Shown: positions 1-6,650, counted from the stretch's first letter. The stretch: DNA of 6,650 bases from Clostridia bacterium (GCA_900757255.1 CAAENE010000377.1:1-6650), one strand, 5' to 3'. Notes: generated from the sequence alone by a model not told the origin. Program-made: numbers and translations.

Positions 1-2
1 AC

Positions 3-65
3 CTTGATGAAATTGAGCGGGACGCCGCGGAACTTGCAGAAATGATACAAACTAAATTCTATTGA
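3..65 (+). CDS. glmM: C-terminal end of upstream gene, probably phosphoglucosamine mutase (GlmM)
   Basis: Partial: only the last 20 codons are in the window, ending in TGA at 63-65. The frame reads LDEIERDAAELAEMIQTKFY. This acidic amphipathic helix resembles the end of the C-terminal domain of GlmM, where a helix rich in E, A and L follows an 'RVMVEG' strand that would lie just outside the window. GlmM converts glucosamine-6-phosphate to glucosamine-1-phosphate in the cytoplasm, the step after GlmS in UDP-GlcNAc synthesis. It commonly lies directly upstream of glmS in Firmicutes, and the gap to glmS here is 15 bases. The identification rests on a short tail plus gene order, so another protein ending in such a helix cannot be excluded. 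Confidence 0.55.
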   Translation, partial: LDEIERDAAELAEMIQTKFY

Positions 66-80
66 TGGGAGCTGGCGTAA

Positions 81-1907
81 ATGTGTGGAATCGTAGGATA
101 TGTAGGGAAACAGCAGGCGGCCCCATTATTGCTCAAAGGCCTTGTCAAGCTGGAATACAGGGGGTATGATTCAGCGGGTGTTGCTGTCTATCATGATAAA
201 GAAATTGAGGTTGTCAAGGCAAAGGGGAGACTTAAAATCCTCTCAGAGATGACCGACGGCGGAAAAACCATTCCGGGTACGATCGGTATCGGGCATACCC
301 GCTGGGCAACGCATGGGGAACCGTCCGATGTCAATTCCCACCCGCACCTGTCTAACAGCGGGAAATTTGCTGTTGTGCACAATGGGATTATTGAAAATTA
401 TATGGAACTGAAAAAGCATCTTGAAAACGAAGGCTGTGTTTTTCTTTCCGAAACGGACACCGAAGTCATTGCCCATATGGTAGAGCATTATTACAACGGC
501 AACCTTCTGGATACGGTGATTGAGGTAATGAACCATCTTGAGGGTTCTTACGCGATGGGAATTTTGTGCGTCAACAATCCCAATGAGTTTATTGCAGTGA
601 AAAAGGATTCTCCGCTGATTGTCGGAGTTTCAGAAGATGGGAATTTTGTTGCCTCTGATATTCCTGCAATATTGGAGCATACGCGCGATATTTACCTGTT
701 AGAGGACAACGAGGTCGTTGTTCTTAGAAAAGATTCTGTTAAAATTTATAATGAATATAAAGAACTGATGCAGAAAGAACTGTTCCATGTCAACTGGGAT
801 ATTTCAGCCGCTGAAAAGGGCGGATACGAGCATTTTATGTTCAAGGAGATCATGGAGCAGCCCAATGCAGTGCGGGATACGATTTCTCCCAGGATTCAGG
901 ATGGTAAGGTCGTGCTGGACGATTTAAAGCTCTCGGACGATTATATCAAAGACCTGAACCGGATTTACATTGTTGCCTGCGGCAGCGCATATCATGTCGG
1001 AATGGTTGCGAAATACGTTTTTGAGGATTTTGTAAGAATTCCGGTCGCAGTCGATTTGGCGTCCGAGTTCCGGTACCGAAACCCGCTGATCGACGAACAT
1101 ACGTTAGTGATTGTCATCAGCCAGTCGGGGGAAACTGCCGATACCCTGGCAGCTCTGCGGGAAGCCAAAAAACTGGGCGCAAAAATTCTTTCTATCGTAA
1201 ATGTTGTGGGCAGTTCGATTGCGAGGGAATCGGACCATGTCATGTATACCTGGGCTGGCCCTGAAATCGCTGTTGCAACCACCAAAGCTTACAGTACCCA
1301 GCTTGACGTTGCCTACCTGATTGCGCTGTATTTTGCAAAGGTCAGAGGGCAGATCGACGAGGAACAGATGAAGTATTATTGCGGCGAGCTGCAAAAGCTT
1401 CCCGAAGTCATACAGAAAATCGTCAATCATGTTGACGGACTCCAATATCTGGCCAGCCAGTCCTTTAATGCAAATAATATCTTTTTCCTGGGACGGGGAA
1501 TCGATTATGCGGTCGCACTGGAAGGCTCCCTGAAGCTAAAGGAGATATCCTATATCCATTCCGAAGCCTATGCGGCAGGAGAACTCAAGCACGGTACCAT
1601 ATCGCTGATCGAAGATGGGACGCTGGTAGTTGCGCTTGCAACGCAGGATAACCTGTTTGAAAAGCTGGTGAGCAATATCAAGGAGGTCAAGGCGCGCGGC
1701 GCCAAGGTGATCGCTTTGGTATTTGAAGATGAAAAGCGGATTGAAGAGGTGGCTGACCATGTGATCTATATTCCGCGGGTGGAACAGAAATTCGCTGCGT
1801 CTCCGGCCGTCGTACCGCTTCAGATTTTTGCCTATTATGTATCTTTGCAGCGCGGATGCGACGTAGATAAACCAAGAAACCTTGCAAAATCTGTTACAGT
1901 CGAATAG
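81..1907 (+). CDS. glmS: Glutamine--fructose-6-phosphate aminotransferase (isomerizing)
   Basis: Cytoplasmic enzyme that makes glucosamine-6-phosphate from fructose-6-phosphate and glutamine, the first committed step of UDP-GlcNAc and peptidoglycan precursor synthesis. The 608-residue product matches the usual family length (about 600-610). The N-terminal class II glutaminase domain (about 1-240) starts MCGIVGYVG, so Cys2 becomes the N-terminal nucleophile after Met removal. It carries EYRGYDSAG (25-33), GHTRWATHG (71-79) and HNGIIENY (100-107). Two SIS sugar-isomerase domains follow: CGSAYHVG (300-307), SQSGETADT (348-356) and TTKAYSTQ (400-407) in the first; GRG (471-473), Glu488 and ELKHG with His504 (501-505) in the second. 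The tail DKPRNLAKSVTVE (596-608) is the conserved end with Lys603, which contacts the sugar. GGGAG at 67-71 lies 9 bases before the ATG. No key residue is missing. Probably co-transcribed with the gene upstream. Confidence 0.98.
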   Translation: MCGIVGYVGKQQAAPLLLKGLVKLEYRGYDSAGVAVYHDKEIEVVKAKGRLKILSEMTDGGKTIPGTIGIGHTRWATHGEPSDVNSHPHLSNSGKFAVVHNGIIENYMELKKHLENEGCVFLSETDTEVIAHMVEHYYNGNLLDTVIEVMNHLEGSYAMGILCVNNPNEFIAVKKDSPLIVGVSEDGNFVASDIPAILEHTRDIYLLEDNEVVVLRKDSVKIYNEYKELMQKELFHVNWDISAAEKGGYEHFMFKEIMEQPNAVRDTISPRIQDGKVVLDDLKLSDDYIKDLNRIYIVACGSAYHVGMVAKYVFEDFVRIPVAVDLASEFRYRNPLIDEHTLVIVISQSGETADTLAALREAKKLGAKILSIVNVVGSSIARESDHVMYTWAGPEIAVATTKAYSTQLDVAYLIALYFAKVRGQIDEEQMKYYCGELQKLPEVIQKIVNHVDGLQYLASQSFNANNIFFLGRGIDYAVALEGSLKLKEISYIHSEAYAAGELKHGTISLIEDGTLVVALATQDNLFEKLVSNIKEVKARGAKVIALVFEDEKRIEEVADHVIYIPRVEQKFAASPAVVPLQIFAYYVSLQRGCDVDKPRNLAKSVTVE

Positions 1908-1921
1908 AATTTTACGGGAGG

Positions 1922-1963
1922 TGGCTTTATACTGTACTTTTAGGGTATAGAGCCAGCTCTTTT
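1922..1963 (+). terminator. Probable intrinsic terminator after glmS
   Basis: A stem-loop starts 14 bases after the glmS stop. The left arm 1922-1932 (TGGCTTTATAC) pairs with 1945-1955 (GTATAGAGCCA) over 11 base pairs with one G-U pair, enclosing a 12-base loop. A T-rich run (CTCTTTTC, 1957-1964) follows. The T run is short and starts two bases after the stem, so termination may be partial. It would separate the glmM-glmS transcript from the genes downstream. Confidence 0.5.
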
Positions 1964-1974
1964 CTGCGTATGAT
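1946..1974 (+). promoter_or_regulatory. Weak possible promoter before the HisJ-like gene
   Basis: TATGAT at 1969-1974 is one mismatch from the sigma-70/SigA -10 consensus. The hexamer 17 bases upstream (TATAGA, 1946-1951) is a poor -35 and lies inside the terminator stem, and there is no properly spaced extended -10. A promoter is expected somewhere here if the upstream stem-loop terminates transcription, but this assignment is speculative. Confidence 0.25.
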
Positions 1975-2018
1975 ATAAAAAGAACGTATGTTAAAGAGAT
2001 GAATAGGGGAGACAATTG

Positions 2019-2822
2019 ATGTTTTTATGCGATTACCACCTTCATTCGGATTGTTCAGCAGACGGTGATGATTCCATTTCAAAGCTTGCAGAAGTGCTCT
2101 GCCAAAAAGGGTTCGACGAATTTGCTGTGACCGACCATTTGGATGTCAACAGAAATTATACTATGGGAAATTTCAGAGATTTTTATAACCCGGAACGCTA
2201 CTTCAGCGAGCTTTTAAAGGCAAGGGAACTATATCCGATACAAATCAAAGCTGGTATTGAAATCGGGCAGCCTTATCATCGGATCGATATTTGCCGTGCG
2301 GTGATGGACCAGTTTACCTATGATTTTGTCATACTATCCCTGCATACGACTCAAAAATACGGTGATATCTCAAAGGTCAACTATCGTGAGATTCCGGCGC
2401 ATGAAGTGATGCTAAAGTACTTTTCCGAGCTGTATGACAGCCTTGATTTTAAGGATTTTGACGTGTTGGGACATTTGGATTTTCCAAAGCGGTATATGCT
2501 GCGTTCCGGTGTGGATATTGATATGAACGATTATATGGACGAGCAGAGACAGATTTTAAAAAAAGCGCTGAGTATGGGCAAAGGAATCGAGCTGAATTTA
2601 TCGGGAATCCGAAAAGGGCTGGGATATTATCATCCGATTATGCCGGTGTTAAAGCTTTATCGTGAGCTGGGCGGAGAAATCATTACAGTTGGGGAAGACG
2701 GACACAGGATATCCGAGGCGGGCTGCAATATCGAGGACGGTTATGAAATACTGCGGCAGGCGGGATTTTCCTATTTTTGTACCTTCACTAACCGGAAACC
2801 GGAGTTTCATAAGCTTTCTTAA
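2019..2822 (+). CDS. PHP-domain phosphoesterase, histidinol-phosphatase (HisJ) type
   Basis: A 267-residue cytoplasmic metal-dependent phosphoesterase of the PHP superfamily, close in length to HisJ histidinol-phosphatases (about 265-270), which dephosphorylate L-histidinol phosphate in histidine synthesis. PHP metal-binding motifs occur in order: HLH (7-9) with SADG (13-16), TDH (38-40), GIEIG with Glu81 (79-83), LSLH with His109 (106-109), GHLD with His152 (151-154), and GEDGH with Asp227 and His229 (225-229), where many relatives have GSDAH. The presumed ligands are all present, so the enzyme is probably active. ATG 2019 is preferred over an in-frame TTG at 2016 because GGGGAG at 2006-2011 sits 7 bases before the ATG and TTG adds only one residue. 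No his genes are nearby, so the substrate could be another phosphate ester and no symbol is given. Confidence 0.85.
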   Translation: MFLCDYHLHSDCSADGDDSISKLAEVLCQKGFDEFAVTDHLDVNRNYTMGNFRDFYNPERYFSELLKARELYPIQIKAGIEIGQPYHRIDICRAVMDQFTYDFVILSLHTTQKYGDISKVNYREIPAHEVMLKYFSELYDSLDFKDFDVLGHLDFPKRYMLRSGVDIDMNDYMDEQRQILKKALSMGKGIELNLSGIRKGLGYYHPIMPVLKLYRELGGEIITVGEDGHRISEAGCNIEDGYEILRQAGFSYFCTFTNRKPEFHKLS

Positions 2823-2877
2823 AAATTCATAAAATACAAATGGGGAAAGTCAAGGATCGGCAGGAGGATAGAAGAGT

Positions 2878-4179
2878 ATGAAACGCGCGATTGTTTTCGG
2901 GGGCGGCGGAACACGCGGCTCTTATGAAATGGGAGCCTGGACAGCCTTGCAGGAAATGGGCTTTGAATATGATATTGTGACCGGAACGTCAATCGGTTCG
3001 GTAAACGGCGCTCTGATGGTGCAGGGGGATTATGAGCGGGCGTCCGCGCTGTGGGATAAGATAACGGTCGACGATATCATGGTGGACGGATTTAATTTGG
3101 AATACTCGATTGAAGCCATGTTCAACCAGAAAAAAGATTTGATGAAATTCCTGAAAAAGTATATTTCTTCCAAAGGGGCGGATATCGCACCATTTAAAAA
3201 GCTGCTTGATGAAATCATAGACGAGTCAAAAATCCGGGATTCGAAGATTGATTTTGGGTTGATTACGGTACAGTTTCCTTCCCTGAAACCAGTTGAAATT
3301 ATGAAATCTGATATTCCGGAGGGCTATATGAAACAATTTATTTTGGCGTCAGCCTCCTGTTTCCCGGCCTTTCCGATGTGTAAAATTGACGATGACAATT
3401 ATATAGACGGCGGCTATTATGACGCGCTTCCGATTGACCTTGCGGTAAAAATGGGAGCGGAAGAGGTGACCGCAATTGATTTGTCCTACCATACTACCCA
3501 TGATGCTTACTTAAACAGGCCCTATGTAACTTATATAAAGCCCTCCCGGCCAATCGGTTCTTTTTTGAACTTTGAAAAGGAGCTGCTTCATCAAAACAGG
3601 GTTTTAGGATATCTTGACGCTAAGCGGGCGTTCGGCGCTTTGGCGGGATACCGATACTCTTTTTTTAAGAAAGACATCCCCTCGCCTGATATACAAAACC
3701 GGTTTGTATCCTATATTGCCCGGTTCGAAGCTTTTTTGCCGGCGAAAAAGCCGGGATTATTCAAAAAAGCTGCCGATTCGCTGACTATGCATCTTGAGGA
3801 AGATACAGGAAGAAAAGAGCTGACAAATGCCGATTATCTCATACGAGGCAGTGAAATTTGCGCGGAATTTCTGGAGATTTCTCCATTACAGGTATATCAT
3901 ATAGAAGAATTTCGGCAGTTGATCTTACAAAAATTCAATGAAATCAAAAAACAGCACGACGAGTCAGTATTTCAGAACCTGCATAAAATATCCGACCTGT
4001 CCAGGCTCTATGAAGAAATCAAACAAACAGACCAGAAATTCCTGTTAAGTACGTTATACTATTATATTGCCAATCAAAAGGATTGGATGGACGACCTTAA
4101 CTGGTTTGCAGTTGCTGTTCCCAAACAGCTGATTGCGGTATTTTATCTTCTTGCCGCCGACCCGCCTGAAATAAAATAG
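2878..4179 (+). CDS. Patatin-like phospholipase / acyl hydrolase
   Basis: 433 residues. The N-terminal half (about 1-225) is a patatin domain with a Ser-Asp catalytic dyad: oxyanion-hole loop GGGGTRG (8-14), nucleophile motif GTSIG with Ser38 (36-40), and DGG with Asp177 (177-179). Family members hydrolyse acyl esters of phospholipids or other lipids, often at the membrane; the substrate here cannot be told. No N-terminal signal peptide is visible, so the protein is probably cytoplasmic. Residues about 230-433 form a mainly helical, charged extension that I do not recognise, ending in a hydrophobic stretch (409-427) that might touch the membrane. AGGAGG at 2862-2867 lies 10 bases before the ATG. 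The gap from the HisJ-like gene is 55 bases with no clear terminator, so co-transcription is likely. All catalytic motifs are intact. The family call is firm; the cellular role is unknown. Confidence 0.92.
   Translation: MKRAIVFGGGGTRGSYEMGAWTALQEMGFEYDIVTGTSIGSVNGALMVQGDYERASALWDKITVDDIMVDGFNLEYSIEAMFNQKKDLMKFLKKYISSKGADIAPFKKLLDEIIDESKIRDSKIDFGLITVQFPSLKPVEIMKSDIPEGYMKQFILASASCFPAFPMCKIDDDNYIDGGYYDALPIDLAVKMGAEEVTAIDLSYHTTHDAYLNRPYVTYIKPSRPIGSFLNFEKELLHQNRVLGYLDAKRAFGALAGYRYSFFKKDIPSPDIQNRFVSYIARFEAFLPAKKPGLFKKAADSLTMHLEEDTGRKELTNADYLIRGSEICAEFLEISPLQVYHIEEFRQLILQKFNEIKKQHDESVFQNLHKISDLSRLYEEIKQTDQKFLLSTLYYYIANQKDWMDDLNWFAVAVPKQLIAVFYLLAADPPEIK
4151..4177 (+). promoter_or_regulatory. Very weak candidate promoter before ppk
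   Basis: TTGCCG (4151-4156) and TAAAAT (4172-4177) resemble -35 and -10 boxes, but the 15-base spacer is short and the pair overlaps the end of the patatin gene. If used, transcription would start near 4184, placing the hairpin at 4185-4239 at the very 5' end of the message. Recorded mainly because of that coincidence. Confidence 0.15.
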
Positions 4180-4184
4180 ATTCA

Positions 4185-4239
4185 TAAACAGCCTTGTTTT
4201 GCCTCATACTAAAGGCAAATGGACAAGAAAGGCTGTTTA
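4185..4239 (+). promoter_or_regulatory. RNA hairpin in the ppk leader covering the ribosome binding site
   Basis: The arms TAAACAGCCTT (4185-4195) and AAGGCTGTTTA (4229-4239) are perfect 11-base inverted repeats. Inside them TTTGCC (4198-4203) pairs with GGCAAA (4214-4219) around a 10-base loop, and GT (4196-4197) can pair with AC (4223-4224). The whole left arm 4185-4203 can therefore pair, with bulges of 4 and 3 bases on the right side only. The likely ppk SD, AAAGG (4228-4232), lies mostly inside the right arm and pairs with CCTT (4192-4195). No T run follows, so this is not a classic terminator. A role in limiting ppk translation is inferred, not shown. Confidence 0.55.
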
Positions 4240-4241
4240 CG

Positions 4242-6224
4242 ATGAAAGAGAACGAACCATTTTGTAACCGCGAATTATCCTGGCTGGAGTTTAACCATCG
4301 GGTGCTGGAACAGGCTGAAAATACAAAAAATCCGTTATTTGAACGAATGAAGTTTTTATCGATTACCGGTTCAAATCTCGACGAGTTTTATATGGTGCGG
4401 GTGGCATCGGTCAAAGACCAGATAGATGCCGGCTACAGCAGGCCGGATGCGTCCGGTAACACGCCGGAAATGGTATATCAGAAACTATCCGACCGCGTGC
4501 ATAAAATGGCCGAGGAGCAGTACAAGCTGTATCACCAGCTGAGAGAGGCGGCAAAGAATAAAATCCGGATAGTTCCTTTTAATGCATGTGACGGGGAGAA
4601 AAAACGTTTTTTAAAGGATTATTTTGAACATACGGTTTATCCGGTTCTGACGCCTGTGGCAATTGAGCGGGATCGTCCGTTTCCTCTGATTTTAAATAAA
4701 AGCCTGAACATCGGCGTTATGCTGAAAAATGAACGGGACGAACTCCTTTTTGCAACCGTTCAGGTGCCATCTGTTTTGGACAGGCTAATATATTTAGAAA
4801 AAGGCTGCTGTATTTTACTGGAGGATGTGATAGCGCAGTATCTGCATAAATTGTTTCCGGGGTATAAGGTGCTGTACCATGCAGTTTACCGCGTAACCCG
4901 CAACGCCGACCTTGCGCTTGACGAGGAAGATGATATTGTATGGGAAATGGAAAATCTGCTGAAAAAACGGCAATGGGGCAAACCGGTCCGCCTTGAAATC
5001 AGGCAGGGCGCAGTTTCCGGTATGGTATCTTATTTGCAGAGTATGCTGCAGATTGACGATAAGGGTTTATTTTTGTTAAACGGTCCGCCCGACCTGGCGT
5101 TTTTAACGAAACTCCGGGCAAACCTGCCGCGGTATCCAGGATTTGTGCCCCGGTATCCGCGGCAGCTGCGACAAAATCTGTTTGAAGCAATCCGGCAAAA
5201 AGACCAGTTTTTGCATCATCCTTATGACAGCTTCGACCCGGTTGTGGATTTTGTGGAAGAGGCGTCAAGGGATGAATCGGTGCTGGCAATCAAGCAGACG
5301 CTATACCGTGTAAGCGGCAATTCCCCAATTATCAAGGCTCTCAAATGCGCAGCTCAAAATGGGAAACAGGTAAGCGTTCTGGTAGAGCTTAAGGCCCGGT
5401 TTGACGAAGAAAATAATATCCACTGGGCAAGGGAGCTGGAACAGGCCGGCTGTCATGTGTTTTATGGCGTCAAGGGATTAAAAACGCATTGTAAGATACT
5501 GTTGATCGTGAAAAAAGACCCGGACGGTATCCGGCGGTACGTTCATCTGGGGACAGGGAACTATAACGATGTGACTGCAAAGCAATATACCGATATGGGT
5601 TATTTTACCTGCCGTGAAGAATTCGGCGCGGATGCGACAGCTCTGTTCAATAGTTTATCGGGGTATTATAAGCCCAAGCAGATGTATCAGCTGACCTGTG
5701 CGCCGGAGCATCTGAAGGAAAAGCTTCTGTCCCTCATACGGCAGGAAGCGGAAACTGCCAAAAACGGCAAAAAGGCTGGCATGATCCTCAAAATGAATTC
5801 CCTGGTCGATACCGGTTTGATCCACGCGCTGTATGAAGCGTCCTGCCAGGGAGTCAAAATTGATTTAATTGTGCGCGGCATCTGCTGTCTGGTGCCCGGC
5901 GTCAAAGGGTTCAGCGAGAATATATCGGTTCACAGCATTGTTGGCAGATTTTTGGAGCATAGCAGGATTTTTTATTTTTGCGGCAGCGATTCACTTTTTT
6001 TAAGCAGCGCAGACTGGATGCCGCGAAATTTGTATAAAAGGGTGGAACTGATGTTCCCTGTTCGGGACGAAGATATTAAAAAGAAGATAGCAGGCTTGTT
6101 AAATAAGATGCTGAAGGATACCGACAATACCAGTATCATGCAGCCAAATGGCAAATATAAAAAACTGGAAGAGAGCGGTTATAATATACAGAAAATTTTG
6201 TTGGAGGAAGAGAATCATGTTTGA
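4242..6224 (+). CDS. ppk: Polyphosphate kinase 1
   Basis: Reversibly transfers the ATP gamma-phosphate onto a growing inorganic polyphosphate chain through a phosphohistidine intermediate. From ATG 4242 the product is 660 residues, in the PPK1 range (E. coli about 690). The N-terminal domain has the signature NRELSWLEFN (9-18) and SNLDEFYMVRV (44-54), followed by the head-domain segment LTPVAIERDRPFP (136-148). The two C-terminal phospholipase-D-like domains contain KQTLYR (351-356), GLKTHCK (412-418) with His416 matching the autophosphorylated histidine, HLGTGNYND (435-443), and FLEHSRI (570-576) with His573 matching the second conserved histidine. The catalytic motifs are intact. An in-frame TTG at 4194 would add 16 residues, but it has no SD and lies within the leader hairpin. 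ATG 4242 has AAAGG 9 bases upstream and begins just before the conserved N terminus. The 3' end overlaps the next gene. Confidence 0.97.
   Translation: MKENEPFCNRELSWLEFNHRVLEQAENTKNPLFERMKFLSITGSNLDEFYMVRVASVKDQIDAGYSRPDASGNTPEMVYQKLSDRVHKMAEEQYKLYHQLREAAKNKIRIVPFNACDGEKKRFLKDYFEHTVYPVLTPVAIERDRPFPLILNKSLNIGVMLKNERDELLFATVQVPSVLDRLIYLEKGCCILLEDVIAQYLHKLFPGYKVLYHAVYRVTRNADLALDEEDDIVWEMENLLKKRQWGKPVRLEIRQGAVSGMVSYLQSMLQIDDKGLFLLNGPPDLAFLTKLRANLPRYPGFVPRYPRQLRQNLFEAIRQKDQFLHHPYDSFDPVVDFVEEASRDESVLAIKQTLYRVSGNSPIIKALKCAAQNGKQVSVLVELKARFDEENNIHWARELEQAGCHVFYGVKGLKTHCKILLIVKKDPDGIRRYVHLGTGNYNDVTAKQYTDMGYFTCREEFGADATALFNSLSGYYKPKQMYQLTCAPEHLKEKLLSLIRQEAETAKNGKKAGMILKMNSLVDTGLIHALYEASCQGVKIDLIVRGICCLVPGVKGFSENISVHSIVGRFLEHSRIFYFCGSDSLFLSSADWMPRNLYKRVELMFPVRDEDIKKKIAGLLNKMLKDTDNTSIMQPNGKYKKLEESGYNIQKILLEEENHV
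6203..6207 (+). promoter_or_regulatory. Ribosome binding site for the exopolyphosphatase gene, inside ppk
   Basis: GGAGG lies 9 bases before ATG 6217, within the last codons of ppk. It fixes the downstream start and creates an 8-base overlap (6217-6224), an arrangement typical of translational coupling. Confidence 0.75.
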
Positions 6225-6650
6225 CACAGCGGCAGTGATAGACCTGGGGTCTAATTCGGTCCGGTTGACGGTAGCGGACCAGGACAGGGTGGTTTTCCGG
6301 CAGCGCGAATATGTGCGGCTCAGTGAAAGGATGGGAAAGGATAATGTCCTCAAGGAGGGGCCTATCCAGCGGACGATTGACGCGCTTATGGAAATGAAAA
6401 ATACCATTCGGGACAACCATATCGAAACGGTCTATACGGTTGCAACAGAGGCTGTCCGGAGGGCAGTCAATCAAAACGCATTTTTAGAGCGGGTACATTA
6501 CGAAACCGGATTGATTTTTTCGGTGCTCAGCGGGGAGCAGGAAGCATATTATGATTATTTGGGCGTCCGGTATGCCATGGACGTGCGCGACTGTGTTATA
6601 TTAGATACCGGCGGCGGCAGCACCGAGTTTGTACTGGTGAAAAATGGAGA
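6217..6650 (+). CDS. ppx: Ppx/GppA-family exopolyphosphatase, N-terminal part
   Basis: Partial: 144 complete codons, running off the right edge with the frame open. Members of this ASKHA-fold family release phosphate from polyphosphate ends (Ppx) or hydrolyse pppGpp (GppA). Visible motifs are the phosphate-1 loop IDLGSNSVRL (8-17), VATEAVRRA (75-83), LSGEQEA (104-110) with the glutamate expected at the active site, and the phosphate-2 loop DTGGGSTEF (130-138). The start is supported by GGAGG 9 bases upstream and by the phosphate-1 loop beginning at residue 8. The gene overlaps ppk by 8 bases, and this pairing favours exopolyphosphatase over GppA, although sequence alone cannot separate them. 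Full-length relatives are about 300-520 residues, so much of the protein is missing, including any C-terminal HD-type domain. Confidence 0.93.
   Translation, partial: MFDTAAVIDLGSNSVRLTVADQDRVVFRQREYVRLSERMGKDNVLKEGPIQRTIDALMEMKNTIRDNHIETVYTVATEAVRRAVNQNAFLERVHYETGLIFSVLSGEQEAYYDYLGVRYAMDVRDCVILDTGGGSTEFVLVKNG

Noticed and set aside
191..1887. Several minus-strand open frames of 60-160 codons across glmS
   Set aside because: They lie antisense to a strongly conserved gene, have no recognisable domains, and are best explained as frame shadows.
2823..2877. Terminator or promoter between the HisJ-like and patatin genes
   Set aside because: I saw no convincing stem-loop with a T run and no well-spaced promoter boxes in these 55 bases, only the AGGAGG ribosome binding site.
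4185..4239. Miniature inverted-repeat transposable element (11-base terminal repeats, 55 bases)
   Set aside because: No target-site duplication flanks it, the length is very small, and no second copy is in the window; an RNA structure fits better.
4194..4241. Longer ppk reading frame starting at TTG 4194
   Set aside because: There is no SD before it, the extra residues do not resemble the PPK1 N terminus, and the start lies within the hairpin.
5124..5165. 9-base inverted repeat (CTGCCGCGG / CCGCGGCAG) and a direct repeat of CGGTATCC inside ppk
   Set aside because: It encodes the peptide PRYPGFVPRYPR, which fits the proline-rich segment expected at this place in PPK1, so the repeats probably follow from codon choice for a repeated peptide.
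4999..6474. Minus-strand open frames across ppk and the start of ppx
   Set aside because: They are antisense to conserved catalytic regions, show low-complexity or unrecognisable translations, and overlap each other in different frames.
2019..6650. A defence or signalling island built from the PHP, patatin, ppk and ppx genes
   Set aside because: PHP and patatin domains occur in some defence systems, but here each protein has a housekeeping-type length and layout, there is no nucleotide cyclase, nuclease or sensor partner, and there are no signs of mobility.

Overview
This window looks like an ordinary chromosomal housekeeping segment from a Gram-positive, probably clostridial (Firmicutes/Bacillota) bacterium. 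The grounds are the protein styles, strong purine-rich Shine-Dalgarno (SD) sites before most starts, dense same-strand packing, moderate base composition judged by eye, and the apparent glmM-glmS gene order. All genes are on the + strand. I saw no insertion sequence, phage gene, tRNA, rRNA or CRISPR array.

Layout. Positions 3-65 hold the last 20 codons of an upstream gene, probably glmM. A 15-base gap separates it from a complete glmS (81-1907), the glutamine-dependent enzyme that makes glucosamine-6-phosphate for cell-wall sugars. A 111-base gap follows, holding a terminator-like stem-loop, an SD-like sequence with no start codon, and a weak possible promoter. Next come a PHP-family phosphoesterase of the HisJ (histidinol-phosphatase) type (2019-2822) and a patatin-like acyl hydrolase with a helical C-terminal extension (2878-4179). 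A 62-base gap then carries a long imperfect hairpin that covers the ribosome binding site of ppk. Polyphosphate kinase (4242-6224) overlaps by 8 bases with the start of a Ppx/GppA-family exopolyphosphatase (6217 to the window edge).

How the genes fit together. glmM and glmS catalyse linked steps toward UDP-N-acetylglucosamine. ppk and ppx encode the opposing synthesis and breakdown of polyphosphate and are probably translationally coupled. The HisJ-like gene and the patatin gene sit on the same strand with short gaps, so they may be transcribed with the polyphosphate pair, but no shared pathway is evident. I found no convincing undescribed system. The most interesting signals are the ppk leader hairpin and the placement of the patatin gene beside the polyphosphate genes.
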